Below, one piece after another: positions 1 through 7,782 of a stretch of 64,000 bases of DNA. The notes under the pieces were generated by a model that searched no databases, was not told the DNA's origin, and saw only the letters and a list, made by a program, of their open reading frames with translations. A program made the translations under genes and the position numbers. The first letter of the stretch is position 1; every line of letters begins with the position of its first letter. This DNA comes from Nannocystis sp. (GTDB lineage Bacteria; Myxococcota_A; Polyangia; Nannocystales; Nannocystaceae): positions 395,001 to 459,000 of the forward strand of contig NZ_JADJNN010000002.1 of NCBI RefSeq assembly GCF_016714285.1, written 5' to 3'.

Positions 1-471
1 CTCGTCGACGCCCTCACCGGCCTCTTCACCGACCCGGCGCGCACCCTCCTCAACCTCGTCACCCTGCCCGCCGAGATCCCCGTTCAGGAGACCCTCGAGC
101 TCTACCACCGGCTGCGCCGTGAGCGTGGCGTTCCCTTTGGTGCATTGTTCGTCAACAACGTCCCGGCGTCGGCGATCGACGGCGAGCTGCGCTCGTATCT
201 GCCTGAGCTCGCCGGGCTGGCTGCGCGGGAGGGTCTGCCCGATCTCTCCGCCGACGTGCTGCTCGCCGAGCAAGCCATCGCCCGCGACGAGCTCGTCCTT
301 ACCCTGATTGCGCAGATGCAACACGAGGTCGACCTGCCGCTCGCCCTTCTGCCACGTCTCGCGCCGCACGAGTTCGACATCCCCGGTCTCCGGCGTCTCG
401 GGCGCGCCGCTCTCAGCAGCCTCGCGGCCCCGCCATCGCCTGTCCAATGGGACATACAGGAGCAGGCGTGA
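1..471 (+). CDS. ArsA/GET3-family ATPase, C-terminal part only
   Basis: The reading frame is open from base 1 to a TGA at 469-471, so the 5' part with the P-loop lies outside the window. The visible 156 residues include LFVNNVP, matching the post-Walker strand and asparagine stretch of anion-transporting ATPases, then a helical C-terminal region. A complete paralogue follows at once and overlaps by 4 bases, so the two probably form a heterodimeric or pseudo-dimeric ArsA/GET3-like pair; paired ArsA-like genes are known in myxobacteria, but their substrate is unclear. Family assignment rests on the neighbour plus the partial sequence. The codons near the 3' end contain one of the dispersed TGTCC-N4-GGACA palindromes. 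Confidence 0.7.
   Translation, partial: LVDALTGLFTDPARTLLNLVTLPAEIPVQETLELYHRLRRERGVPFGALFVNNVPASAIDGELRSYLPELAGLAAREGLPDLSADVLLAEQAIARDELVLTLIAQMQHEVDLPLALLPRLAPHEFDIPGLRRLGRAALSSLAAPPSPVQWDIQEQA
441..454. repeat. Dispersed palindrome TGTCC-N4-GGACA (spacer AATG)
   Basis: Perfect 5-bp arms with a 4-base spacer, inside the last codons of the first ATPase gene and just before the start of the second. Member of the interspersed family described in the findings. Confidence 0.85.
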
Positions 472-1613
472 GCCTCGACGACCTGCTGCATCGCAAGTCG
501 CTGCTCGTGTGCGTCGGTCCGGGCGGGGTCGGCAAGACCACGGTCGCCGCGGCGCTCGCCCTGCAGGCGGCCCGCGCGGGCCGACGCACGCTGGTCCTCA
601 CCATCGATCCGGCGCGCCGCCTCGCGGCCATGCTCGGCCTCGACGGCCTCGACGACGCCGTGCGTCCGGTCCCCGTCGAGACTTTGCCCGGCGCGCGGGG
701 TCACCTCGACGCCGCGATGCTCGACACCCGCGCCAGCTACGACGCCTTGATCCACCGCATCGCCAGCGATCCAGAGCACCGCCAGCGCATCCTCGACAAC
801 CGCCTCTACCGCGTCATGTCGCGCTCCTTCGGGGCCGCACACGCCTATGTGGCGATGGAGCGCCTGCACGACGTGCTCGGCGCCGGATACGACCTCGTGG
901 TCCTCGACACACCGCCGACCCGCAACGCCCTCGACATCCTCGACGCGCCCAACCGCCTCGCCACCTTCCTCGAGGAGGGCGTGGTGAAGTGGTTCGTGCG
1001 CGACCCGGGAGTCGGCCTGCGCGGGCGCCTGCTCGCCCGCGGTGGCGCCGCGGCGACCAGGTTGCTCGGCAAGATCGCCGGTGACGCGCTGGTTCAGGAG
1101 CTCGGTGAATTCTTCGCCGTCTTCATGAGCCTGCGGGAGGGCTTCCAGCAGCGCGCCGAGCAGGTCCAGCGGAGCCTCCGCGCCGACAGCAGCGCCTTTG
1201 TCCTGGTGTCCTCGGCCATGAGCTCCAACCTCGCTGACGCCCAGTTCCTCCACGATGGCCTGGTCGCGCGCGGCATCCGGGTGCAGGCGACGGTGTTCAA
1301 CCGCGCCTACGTGCAGCTCGGCGACGACCCCGATCAAGTCGTCACCACCGCGACGCCACGGGCACTCGCACACGCCGCGGGTCGCTATCCAGACGGTGAC
1401 CCGCGGCGTCGTCTGCTCGCTCAGCTGGATGTCCTTCGCGCGGCGGCGGCGGCGGAGAACCTGGTTGCCGCGCAGGCGGTCGCGCAGTTCGCCGGCCAGC
1501 TCGATCCGACATGTCTCAAAGTTCAGGTGCCGAGCTTCGCCCGCGAGCTGCGCGACCTGCCGGCCCTGGCGCAGCTCGGCGATCGCCTGTGCGCCGCGGT
1601 CCACGCGGGCTAG
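468..1613 (+). CDS. ArsA/GET3-family P-loop ATPase
   Basis: 381 residues. The Walker A loop GPGGVGKTT is at residues 17-25, followed by LTIDPARR and, near residue 146, DTPPTRNALD, which is the switch II/signature region of ArsA/GET3 ATPases. These enzymes couple ATP hydrolysis to client transfer (arsenite export or tail-anchored protein targeting). No ArsB, ArsR or cysteine metal site is seen, so an arsenic role is not supported. GTG at 468 is chosen because AGGAG lies 5 bases upstream and the start overlaps the upstream stop as GTGA; an in-frame ATG at 447 lies inside a palindrome and has no ribosome-binding site. It runs convergent with gloB, overlapping its stop by 4 bases. Confidence 0.88.
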   Translation: MSLDDLLHRKSLLVCVGPGGVGKTTVAAALALQAARAGRRTLVLTIDPARRLAAMLGLDGLDDAVRPVPVETLPGARGHLDAAMLDTRASYDALIHRIASDPEHRQRILDNRLYRVMSRSFGAAHAYVAMERLHDVLGAGYDLVVLDTPPTRNALDILDAPNRLATFLEEGVVKWFVRDPGVGLRGRLLARGGAAATRLLGKIAGDALVQELGEFFAVFMSLREGFQQRAEQVQRSLRADSSAFVLVSSAMSSNLADAQFLHDGLVARGIRVQATVFNRAYVQLGDDPDQVVTTATPRALAHAAGRYPDGDPRRRLLAQLDVLRAAAAAENLVAAQAVAQFAGQLDPTCLKVQVPSFARELRDLPALAQLGDRLCAAVHAG

Positions 1614-2362
1614 CCGCGGAACTCGTCCTTGGCCAGGCGCCGCTCGGCCAGCTCCTCAACCGAGCGAGCGCGCACAAACGGGTTGGTGGCCAACTCGAGC
1701 GCGACGGTGGTCGGCGTCGTGCAGATCGGCAAGTCGGCAGCGCGGGCCGTCACCGCGAGGTTGTCAGGCTCGATCGCCGCGGAGAAGCGGAGGTTGGCTG
1801 CCGTGTACTCGTGACCGAACCACAGCAGGGTCTCGTGTGGCAGGGCGACCAGCGACTGCAAGCTGGCGTGCATCTGCGTCGGTGAGCCCTCGAACAGGCG
1901 GCCGCAGCCGGCCGCGAACAGGGTGTCGCCCGTGAACACGTCGCCCGCGACTGCGTCGGCCCGCGGCGGCAGATACCAGGCGATCGCCCCGAGCGTGTGC
2001 CCGGGGATGTACATCGCCTGCAGCGCGTGCCCGCCGACGAGCAACTCCGTGGTGATGAAGCGCTCGGCCGGCGCGTCGACGAACACGGTCTGTCGTGGGA
2101 TGCGCCCCTCATCGCGCGCGTGCCCGGCAACCCAGACGTCGCGGTGTTGGTCGAGCAGCGTGGCGATCCCGCCGACGTGGTCCACGTGATGATGCGTGGC
2201 CAGCACGCCGCGCAGTCGCAGTCCGCGCCGTCGCAGCAGCGCGCCCGGAGGGCCAGGCTCGGAGGGGTCGACCAGCCATGCATCGCCGGTGTCCGAGTCG
2301 GCGATAAGATAGGCGTAGTTGTCGCGCAGGCAGGGGATCGGCTCGATGCTCAGCGTCGCCAT
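1610..2362 (-). CDS. gloB: Hydroxyacylglutathione hydrolase (glyoxalase II)
   Basis: 250 residues, the normal length for GloB. It hydrolyses S-lactoylglutathione to lactate and glutathione, the second step of methylglyoxal detoxification. The metallo-beta-lactamase metal site is complete: THHHVDH, IPGHTLG, the bridging Asp in FTGDTLF and WFGHEYTA. The C-terminal HAGH substrate-binding tail ends in RLAKDEFRG. The start MATLSIEP at 2362 is chosen because the upstream extension is only low-complexity read-through from the next gene's Gly-rich region. A diverged VOC/glyoxalase-fold gene occurs far away at 46453 but is broken. Confidence 0.95.
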   Translation of the reverse strand: MATLSIEPIPCLRDNYAYLIADSDTGDAWLVDPSEPGPPGALLRRRGLRLRGVLATHHHVDHVGGIATLLDQHRDVWVAGHARDEGRIPRQTVFVDAPAERFITTELLVGGHALQAMYIPGHTLGAIAWYLPPRADAVAGDVFTGDTLFAAGCGRLFEGSPTQMHASLQSLVALPHETLLWFGHEYTAANLRFSAAIEPDNLAVTARAADLPICTTPTTVALELATNPFVRARSVEELAERRLAKDEFRG

Positions 2363-2427
2363 GGGCCCGCAGCATACCCGCGCACCCGCGTGTCTGGCAG
2401 GGTCAGCGCACCCCACACGACGAGTTC

Positions 2428-2451
2428 GGGCCTGTCCTTGCGGACAGGCCC
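2428..2451. repeat. Perfect 10-bp-arm palindrome between gloB and the Gly-rich lipoprotein gene
   Basis: GGGCCTGTCC, spacer TTGC, GGACAGGCCC. This is the most complete copy of the dispersed TGTCC-N4-GGACA family. It lies in the 106-bp gap between two minus-strand genes, where it could also form an RNA hairpin, but no U-run follows. Confidence 0.88.
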
Positions 2452-2468
2452 GGTAGATCCCCGAAAAC

Positions 2469-3953
2469 TCAGCGACCCCGGTGACCACCACCGCCGCTGA
2501 AACCACCACCACCGCCGCGATGACCACCACCGCCGCCGCCACCACCGCCGCCGCCACCACCGCTGAAACCACCACCACCGCCGCGATGACCACCGCCGCC
2601 GCCGCCACCACCGCTGAAACCGCCGCCACCGCCGCGACCACCGCCGCCGAAGCTGCTGCTCGAGCCGCCGCTGTAACTGCCGCCCTGTCCGCGGAAGCTG
2701 CCGCTGCTCACTGACGGGGTGTAACTGCTGCGCCCCGAGGAGTAGCTGCTGCCACCGCTGTGCGAGCCGCCCGCGGTGTACGTGGGTCGGTGACTCGACG
2801 ACGGCGAACTGCCCCCGCCGCTGCCGCGGTTACCCCCGCTGGGGTACGCCATGCCCGAGGACGGCGCGTAGGTCGGGCGATACGAGGCCGCCGCCCCGGT
2901 GCTGTTGCCAGCACCGCCGCCGGGAGCATGCGCGCTCGATGCGAACGCGGAGGTCGTGCCAGGCGCGGTGTAACCGCGTCCCGGCGAGCTGGTGAGCCCC
3001 GGCGCCGCCTGGCCAGCGACGCGGCGCGTACCTGCCCCGGAGGACATGTCCCCGGGGCCATACGAGGGACGGTTGCCCGCACCCGTCGGCGCGCTCGCCA
3101 GGCCCTGCGGGCGTGAGGACCCGCCGGTGCCGGTGCCCGCCGGGCCCGGGCGCTTGTCGTCGAAGGGCCGGTTGCCTCCGCTCGCCCCGCCAGTGGCGGC
3201 GTTCTGCGTGTGACGGGTGCTGCCAGTGGGGCCGCCGGCGCTCGGCTGACTCGGGCGGTTGTAGCCGCCGTTCCCGTAGTAGCCGCCCTGGTAGTAGCCC
3301 GGCGCGACGCCGTACGCGTGCCACCCGTAGTAACCGGCGCCGCCCCAGTAATAGCCGCCGCCGTAGTAGCCGTAGCCCCAGGCGTACGGGGCCCACGGGT
3401 AGTAGACGTTCCACGCGTAGACGAGCGGGTAGGGGGGGCCCCAGTAGTAGGCCCAGCCGCCGTAGTACGGGCTGTAGAACACGAAATTGCCGTTGACGTT
3501 GTAGTACCAACGGTCCGACCAGTAGACCCGCGGGTAGGTCTCGATCGGCTCAGGGTAGGTGTGCACGTAGGTGACGACCTTGACCTGCTTGCCGTCGCTG
3601 AGGGTCTCGTACCCGACCAGATCTGCCGGGTCGGGCACGGCCTGCTGTGCGTTCGGATCGACCGGAGCGTTGGGGTCGGCCACGGCGCCAACCGTGGCCG
3701 GGTCCCCTGGCGCCGCATACCCGTGCGGCTGCGGCGCACCCGTCGGCGTGGCGTAGGCCTGGCTCTGTACCTGGACCGTCTGATACGCCGCCGGCGTGGC
3801 CGCGACCGTGCGCATCGGCGCTTGCCCGGTCGTGTCGGGATCGGCGGTCTCGTACAGCGTGTTGCGGCTGCATGCACCGCCACCCAACACCGCCAGAGCG
3901 AGCGCGACGACCTTCAGAGCCTTCGGAGATTGAAACCAGAGACGCTTCTGCAT
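2469..3953 (-). CDS. Gly/Tyr/Ser-rich lipoprotein, function unknown
   Basis: 494 residues. A type II signal peptide ends in LGGGACS, with the lipidated Cys at residue 28. A Pro/Gln/Ala-rich stretch follows, then a strikingly aromatic segment (repeated YY, WY, GYYGG; about residues 140-260), a Ser/Gly/Thr-rich linker and a C-terminal poly-Gly tail with repeated GGHRGGGGGFSGG blocks. No enzyme motif is visible. The composition suggests a surface or matrix-associated protein anchored in the outer membrane; that is inference. The start at 3953 is preferred over an upstream in-frame Met at 4064 because it places the signal peptide at the N terminus. It is transcribed divergently from the FHA gene. 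Confidence 0.8.
   Translation of the reverse strand: MQKRLWFQSPKALKVVALALAVLGGGACSRNTLYETADPDTTGQAPMRTVAATPAAYQTVQVQSQAYATPTGAPQPHGYAAPGDPATVGAVADPNAPVDPNAQQAVPDPADLVGYETLSDGKQVKVVTYVHTYPEPIETYPRVYWSDRWYYNVNGNFVFYSPYYGGWAYYWGPPYPLVYAWNVYYPWAPYAWGYGYYGGGYYWGGAGYYGWHAYGVAPGYYQGGYYGNGGYNRPSQPSAGGPTGSTRHTQNAATGGASGGNRPFDDKRPGPAGTGTGGSSRPQGLASAPTGAGNRPSYGPGDMSSGAGTRRVAGQAAPGLTSSPGRGYTAPGTTSAFASSAHAPGGGAGNSTGAAASYRPTYAPSSGMAYPSGGNRGSGGGSSPSSSHRPTYTAGGSHSGGSSYSSGRSSYTPSVSSGSFRGQGGSYSGGSSSSFGGGGRGGGGGFSGGGGGGGGHRGGGGGFSGGGGGGGGGGGGGHRGGGGGFSGGGGHRGR
2475..2645. repeat. Imperfect GGN/ACC tandem repeats encoding the poly-Gly tail
   Basis: Runs of ACCACCGCC-type triplets with recurring GCTGAAACC and CGCGATGACC blocks, encoding alternating FSGG and HRGG segments. 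Reading frames on the other strand through this stretch are compositional artefacts. Confidence 0.8.
3033..3060. repeat. Two tandem dispersed palindromes in 14-bp register
   Basis: TGCCC-CGGA-GGACA is followed directly by TGTCC-CCGG-GGCCA. Each arm pair has one mismatch to TGTCC/GGACA. It lies inside the Gly-rich lipoprotein coding sequence. Confidence 0.7.
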
Positions 3954-4128
3954 GGCACCACCGTGGAAGTCGAGACTGCTACCCGTGAGCCCGTGTTCAC
4001 CGCATCTCACAGGCCATGCGGCCAGCTTCGCCCGCCAATCCAGGCTAACCCGTTTAGGCGGCATCGGCCACGGAATAACCGGCGGTTGACGGCCTCGTGG
4101 CTCCGAACCTATCCTGCCCTGGACCTCT

Positions 4129-5070
4129 ATGAGTGCGGAAATTCACGTGTTGAAGTTCCTGACGGGCAAGTACAAGGGCGAGGAATTCCCGCTCGGTCCC
4201 GATGGAGGCCACTTCATCGCCGGTCGCAGCAGCGAGGCCGACCTCGTGCTCGCCGACGACGCTGTCAGTCGCAAGCACGCCCGGTTTTACATCGAGCGCC
4301 GGCGGACCTGGGTGCGTGACCTGTGCTCGCGCAACGGCACGCTCGTGAACGGCACGCCGGTCAAGCGCCACTGCCTCCGCCCTGGCGATCGAATCAGCAT
4401 CGGCGCCAGCTTGATGAGCGTGCAGCTCGCCAAGCCGAGTCAGGTCAGCGCGGCGCCTCGCGCCGGCGAGAAGAAGCAGTCACGTGCACGCCCCAACGTC
4501 GACTTCTCCAATCGTTCGATGGCCGGGAGCATCGAGGAGATCCCGCTCGCCGGGGTCCTGCAGTTCCTCGCCGCCAGCCGCAAGTCCGGCAACCTGCAGG
4601 TCCGCGACGGCGAGACCAACCGCGTCGGTCGCGTGTCGATGCGCGACGGCTTCATCGTCAACGCCAGCATCGAAGGCAGCGCCCCCGGCCTGCGCCCGGA
4701 GAAGGCCGTCACGCGCATGCTGGGGTGGGTCAAGGGCACCTTCTCGCTGGACAACGCCACCACCGAGGCCAGCGACGACCGCGTGGTCGCGTCGATCGAG
4801 CACGTGTTGATGGAGTCGGCCCGCCAGCAGGACGAGATCGTCCACCTCTCCGAGCGCACGCCGGTCCCGCGCTACAGCCAGGAGGTCGCGCTGGTCCAGC
4901 CCGCGCCGGTCCGCTGGCGCACGCTCCCCCCCGAGCAGCTGGACATCGTCCAGGATCTCGCCGAGGGCCGCGGCTGGGCCTTTATCCTCGATACTTACAA
5001 CGGCGACGACCTCGAGCTCACCCGCCTCATCGTCGAGCTCCGCAAGAAGCGGGTCATCGAGTACGAGTGA
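4129..5070 (+). CDS. FHA domain protein with C-terminal DUF4388 (PATAN-like) domain
   Basis: 313 residues. Residues about 1-100 form an FHA phosphothreonine-binding domain: GRSSEADLVL, then SRKHARF, RNGTLVNG and the GDRISIG turn. Residues about 130-235 (SIEEIPLAGVLQFLAASRKS onward, with GNLQV and a Gly-Arg-x-Ser turn) match DUF4388, common in myxobacterial signalling proteins. A short helical tail follows. It probably reads phosphorylation made by a Ser/Thr kinase such as the one at 58629. It stands alone, divergent from the Gly-rich lipoprotein gene with 175 bp between them, and is followed by a dispersed palindrome. Confidence 0.88.
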   Translation: MSAEIHVLKFLTGKYKGEEFPLGPDGGHFIAGRSSEADLVLADDAVSRKHARFYIERRRTWVRDLCSRNGTLVNGTPVKRHCLRPGDRISIGASLMSVQLAKPSQVSAAPRAGEKKQSRARPNVDFSNRSMAGSIEEIPLAGVLQFLAASRKSGNLQVRDGETNRVGRVSMRDGFIVNASIEGSAPGLRPEKAVTRMLGWVKGTFSLDNATTEASDDRVVASIEHVLMESARQQDEIVHLSERTPVPRYSQEVALVQPAPVRWRTLPPEQLDIVQDLAEGRGWAFILDTYNGDDLELTRLIVELRKKRVIEYE

Positions 5071-5075
5071 CAAGA

Positions 5076-5093
5076 CCTGTCTGAAGGGACAGC
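5076..5093. repeat. Dispersed palindrome (TGTCT-GAAG-GGACA) after the FHA gene
   Basis: Core at 5078-5091 with one mismatch, starting 5 bp after the FHA stop codon. A half site (TGTCC-TTGC without the right arm) occurs at 5249 in the signal-peptide codons of the next gene. Confidence 0.75.
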
Positions 5094-5225
5094 TTCAGGC
5101 CCCGCGCTTGGCCGCGTTTGGCCGCCGTCCGCATGAGCGTCCGCGCCCGCGTCGTCGGTCATCGACGCAGCGCCATCGCGCGCCCGTTTTGGCTAACCTG
5201 CGGGTCTCTAGCCTGGAGGAGCCCG

Positions 5226-7712
5226 ATGTCGTCTTCGCACCGCTTGACCTGTCCTTGCCTCGCGCTGTTGCTCGCTCTCACCGCCTGCGGCGACGACGGT
5301 CGCGCTGGCGAGTCCGCCGACGTCAGCACGGCTGCTTCGCTCACCGGCCTCACCGACACACCCACCGGCGGAGGCACGATGGTGGTCGACAGCGAGTCGG
5401 CCGGTACCACCGCGGGCAGCAACTCGAACTCGAACTCGAACTCGGCGACCGAGCCGACCAGCGGCACCACGCAGTCCAGCGATCCCAGCGCCAGCGGGAC
5501 ACAGACCGACACCAACGCTGCCACGGGCAGCACCACCGCCGGCGTGTGCGATGACATCGAGAAGTGCGCGGGCGAGTGCTGCGGCGCCGACCAGGTGTGT
5601 GACAACGGCGAGTGCGTGCCTGACTGCGGCGGGCCGCCGCCCTGCGGCGACGCCAAGCAGTGCTGCGCCGGAGGCGACCTGTGCTACCTCGGCGAGTGCG
5701 TGACGCCGGGGCCGGCCTGCGAGGATCAGGTGTGCGCGACCAAGCCGTTCCAGAGCACCTGCGGCGACGGCTTCGTGTGTGACCCCTCGCAGAAGCTGTG
5801 CCTGCCCTCGAAGGCGAACCCTGCCTGCCAGTACGTCCCGCCGCCCAATGTGTTCAAGCCTGAGCCGCTGTTCACGTGGGGCAAGCGCAAGAAGATCGCC
5901 TGCACGATGGACACGCAGTGCCAGGTCGCCGAGGTGTGCACCAACAAGGTGTGCACGCCGACCTGGAAGCACTGGGATCCCGCGCCCGACGACATGCCGA
6001 CCTGGTATCAGGTCTCGTCGATCCCGCTGGTCGTCGACCTCGACGACAACTGCGTCCCCGACGTCATCTTCAACACCTACACCGGCTCGACGATCACCTC
6101 CAACGGCGTGATCCGGGCGATCCGCGGCGATACGGGTGAGAAGCTGTGGACCGTCACCGACGCGGCCTACCGCAGCAACAGCACCTCGAACCTCGCGGTC
6201 GGTGACATCGACGGCGACGGGCTCCCCGAGGTGGTCGCGGTCGGCGAGGCCAAGCACATCATCGCCATCGACAGCGACGGCAAGCCGCTGTGGAAGTCCG
6301 ACGTGTTCACCGGCGCGGACAGCAGCGGCTCGGTGGCGATCGCCAACATGGACGGTGAGGGTGGTCCGGAGATCATCTTCGGCGCGGCGGTGTTTAGCAA
6401 CGTCGGCAAGAAGCTGTGGGAGGGCCCCAACGGCATCGGCCTCAACGGTCAGGGCCCGATCTCCTGCGTCGCCGACCTGGACGGCGACGGCCGCCCGGAG
6501 CTCATCGGCGGCGACTCGGCCTACAAGACCAGCGGCACGGTCGCGGGCAACAACTTCAAGGGCGCCCTGCTGTGGAACAGCCCGGCCACCGACGGCTTCT
6601 GCGGCGTCGCCGACTTCGACCCCGACGGTAAGCCCGAGGTGGTGGTCGTGTCCGGTGGCAAGGTCTACGTGCTCAACGGCCAGACCGGGGCCATCCGCGC
6701 CCAGGCCAACATCCCCGCCGGCGGCACCGGCGGCTCGCCGAACATCGCCGACTTCGACGGCGACAACTTCCGCGACATCGGCGTCGCTGGCTCAGCGCGC
6801 TACACCGTGTTCCAGTTCGCGCCCAAGACCAACACCATGTCCCAGCTGTGGACGGCGGCCACCGAGGACGACTCCTCGCAGGTGACCGGCTCCTCCGTCT
6901 TCGACTTCGACGGTGACGGCCGCAACGAGGTCATCTACAACGACGAGGCCTATATCCGCATCTACCCCGGCGTCGAGCCCGACTGCACCCTGAACCCGCC
7001 CGGTCCCAAGTGCGACAAGAACATGACCGACGCCGAGGTGCTGTTCAAGGATCGCAACTCGTCGCGCACGCGCACCGAGTATCCGGTCGTCGCCGACGTG
7101 GACGGCGACTTCAAGGCCGACATCGTGTTCTCGACCAACAACGACTCGATGGCCTCGCTGGTCACCGACGCCGGCATCGAGGTCTTCAAGGACAGCCTCG
7201 ACAACTGGGTCTCGACCCGCCCCGTGTGGAACCAACATTCGTACCACATCACCAACGTCGGCCTCGTCGGCGAGATCCCGATGGTCGAGGACAACAACTG
7301 GTCGACGCCGATGGACGACCCGTACAATAGCTACCGCAACAACGTGCAGGGCGCCTCTGACTTCTGCGCCCCCGACCTCGTCCCCTACGACCTCGACTTC
7401 GACGCCGGGGTCTGCGTCGACAAGCTCGACCTCTCGGTCTACGTCGCCAACCAGGGCTGCCTCGGCGTCGGCCCCGGCGTGAACGTCTCGTTCTACGAGG
7501 AGAAGCTCGGCCTGCTCGGCACCGTGCAGACCCAGGGCCCGCTGGTCGCCGGCGCCGCGGAGCAGGTCAAGATCTCCGTCCCCGGCATGTTCGACTCGGC
7601 GACCGTGTGGGCGGTCGCTGACGACGACGGCATGGGCAACGGCATCCTCAACGAGTGCGACGAGGTCAACAACTCGCTGCCCAAGTCGCAGGTCTGCATC
7701 CCGCCCGGCTGA
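5226..7712 (+). CDS. FG-GAP/VCBS-repeat lipoprotein with Cys-rich region and CARDB-like C terminus
   Basis: 828 residues. ATG at 5226 has GGAGG 6 bases upstream and starts a lipoprotein signal ending LLALTAC (Cys21). Next come a Ser/Thr/Asn linker with NSNSNSNS, a dense Cys-rich block (residues about 110-210, repeated CCG/CC.G.C patterns), and FG-GAP/VCBS blades from about residue 265 to 690 with calcium loops such as DIDGDG, DLDGDGRPE and DFDGDGRNE. Residues about 714-825 resemble CARDB/Ig-like domains (SVYVANQG). It is likely a calcium-stabilised beta-propeller surface lipoprotein for adhesion or binding. No protease or glycosidase motif is seen. The gene at 9097 has a related propeller. 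Confidence 0.85.
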   Translation: MSSSHRLTCPCLALLLALTACGDDGRAGESADVSTAASLTGLTDTPTGGGTMVVDSESAGTTAGSNSNSNSNSATEPTSGTTQSSDPSASGTQTDTNAATGSTTAGVCDDIEKCAGECCGADQVCDNGECVPDCGGPPPCGDAKQCCAGGDLCYLGECVTPGPACEDQVCATKPFQSTCGDGFVCDPSQKLCLPSKANPACQYVPPPNVFKPEPLFTWGKRKKIACTMDTQCQVAEVCTNKVCTPTWKHWDPAPDDMPTWYQVSSIPLVVDLDDNCVPDVIFNTYTGSTITSNGVIRAIRGDTGEKLWTVTDAAYRSNSTSNLAVGDIDGDGLPEVVAVGEAKHIIAIDSDGKPLWKSDVFTGADSSGSVAIANMDGEGGPEIIFGAAVFSNVGKKLWEGPNGIGLNGQGPISCVADLDGDGRPELIGGDSAYKTSGTVAGNNFKGALLWNSPATDGFCGVADFDPDGKPEVVVVSGGKVYVLNGQTGAIRAQANIPAGGTGGSPNIADFDGDNFRDIGVAGSARYTVFQFAPKTNTMSQLWTAATEDDSSQVTGSSVFDFDGDGRNEVIYNDEAYIRIYPGVEPDCTLNPPGPKCDKNMTDAEVLFKDRNSSRTRTEYPVVADVDGDFKADIVFSTNNDSMASLVTDAGIEVFKDSLDNWVSTRPVWNQHSYHITNVGLVGEIPMVEDNNWSTPMDDPYNSYRNNVQGASDFCAPDLVPYDLDFDAGVCVDKLDLSVYVANQGCLGVGPGVNVSFYEEKLGLLGTVQTQGPLVAGAAEQVKISVPGMFDSATVWAVADDDGMGNGILNECDEVNNSLPKSQVCIPPG

Positions 7713-7782
7713 GCGCGGGGTCCCTCGCGTCGGCCCGCATCCGGGTGGCTTGCGCGAGGGCGACTGTGGTACAGGCAGGCGC

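Noticed and set aside
447..449. ATG at 447 as start of the second ATPase
   Set aside because: It lies in a palindrome without ribosome-binding site; GTG 468 has AGGAG and the overlap typical of coupled genes.
102..1604. Open frame opposite the ATPase genes
   Set aside because: Compositional shadow; the plus-strand P-loop ATPases are intact.
1..1613. Arsenic resistance operon
   Set aside because: ArsA-like ATPases only; no ArsB, ArsC, ArsR or metal-binding cysteines seen.
2428..2451. Intrinsic terminator
   Set aside because: Hairpin without U-run and identical to many intragenic copies, so it is treated as a family repeat.
2481..2714. Thr/Ala-only small protein on the plus strand
   Set aside because: Reverse reading of the Gly-rich repeat.
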